A stretch of DNA of 14,535 bases, from assembly GCF_934372025.1 (NCBI RefSeq), contig NZ_CAKROJ010000052.1:1-14535 (forward strand), read 5' to 3'. The notes beneath the pieces were generated by a model. That model had not been told where the DNA came from, searched no databases, and saw only the letters and a list, made by a program, of their open reading frames with translations. Shown piece after piece: positions 14,474 through 14,535 of this stretch (position 1 is the first letter of the stretch; each line of letters begins with the position of its first letter). The position numbers and the translations under genes were made by a program. Source of the stretch: an uncultured Blautia sp. Its GTDB lineage: Bacteria > Bacillota > Clostridia > Lachnospirales > Lachnospiraceae.

Positions 14474-14535
14474 TAGCAAATTCCGGTATCCCCAGTAGTA
14501 ATTGAAAGGATCCCAGCAAGGACAAGGCTTGTTAG
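14458..14535. mobile_element. Possible end of an insertion element breaking the kinase gene
   Basis: After the codons for YERM the sequence stops looking like a kinase and continues from GGGGGCTGTCGGTTAATAGC to the window edge without an open frame. GG-initial, AT-containing ends are common in insertion sequences, and a coding break this abrupt fits an insertion. The opposite end, the transposase gene and any target duplication are outside the window, so the family cannot be named. A near-palindrome ACAAG-G-CTTGT lies at about 14522-14532. Confidence 0.35.

Overview
The window looks like a low-to-medium GC Gram-positive gut anaerobe of the Lachnospiraceae type (Blautia, Dorea or Ruminococcus-like). 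This is inferred from AGGAGG-type ribosome binding sites, the gene content (CUT1 sugar ABC transporter with YesL and a YesM-type kinase, a HAAS/DUF1700 protein, an AraK-like kinase) and the protein style. No rRNA or marker gene is present to prove it. The core is a catabolic locus for an imported plant-type glycoside.

Left edge (1-524): the last 47 codons of a + strand gene, probably a GH13 glycogen debranching/isoamylase-type enzyme, end at 145. A 379-base convergent intergenic region follows. It holds a GC-rich foldable stretch (about 149-234) and a striking imperfect palindrome of about 242 bp (251-492) that I cannot assign to a known family.

Pentose module (525-2903, minus strand): an FGGY kinase of the AraK-like ribulokinase type is followed by L-ribulose-5-phosphate 4-epimerase (araD). 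The pair has its own well-formed promoter (2998-3026) and a hairpin between the genes. No arabinose isomerase is present.

Small divergent gene (3182-3646, plus strand): a HAAS/DUF1700 membrane protein without its usual PadR-type partner, closed by a bidirectional terminator (3670-3725) shared with the next operon.

Main operon (14208 down to 3734, minus strand): extracellular sugar-binding protein, two ABC permeases, a membrane-anchored protein of unknown function, a YesL/DUF624 membrane protein, a GH3 beta-glycosidase with swapped domain order, and a GH78 alpha-L-rhamnosidase. Both glycosidases lack a signal peptide. The likely scheme is uptake of an intact rhamnosylated or arabinosylated glycoside and cleavage in the cytoplasm. 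The ATPase is not in the window and is probably a shared MsmX-type subunit. Start codons of four genes were moved inward to positions with good Shine-Dalgarno sites.

Right edge (14209-14535): a divergent regulatory region with a tandem pair of 12-bp boxes, suited to an AraC/YesN-type activator, overlapping the -35 position of the transporter promoter. In the other direction starts a YesM-type histidine kinase that is cut off after 42 codons. All three forward frames close within the next about 35 bases, so a simple frameshift does not explain it; an inserted element whose end lies at the window edge is the best guess.
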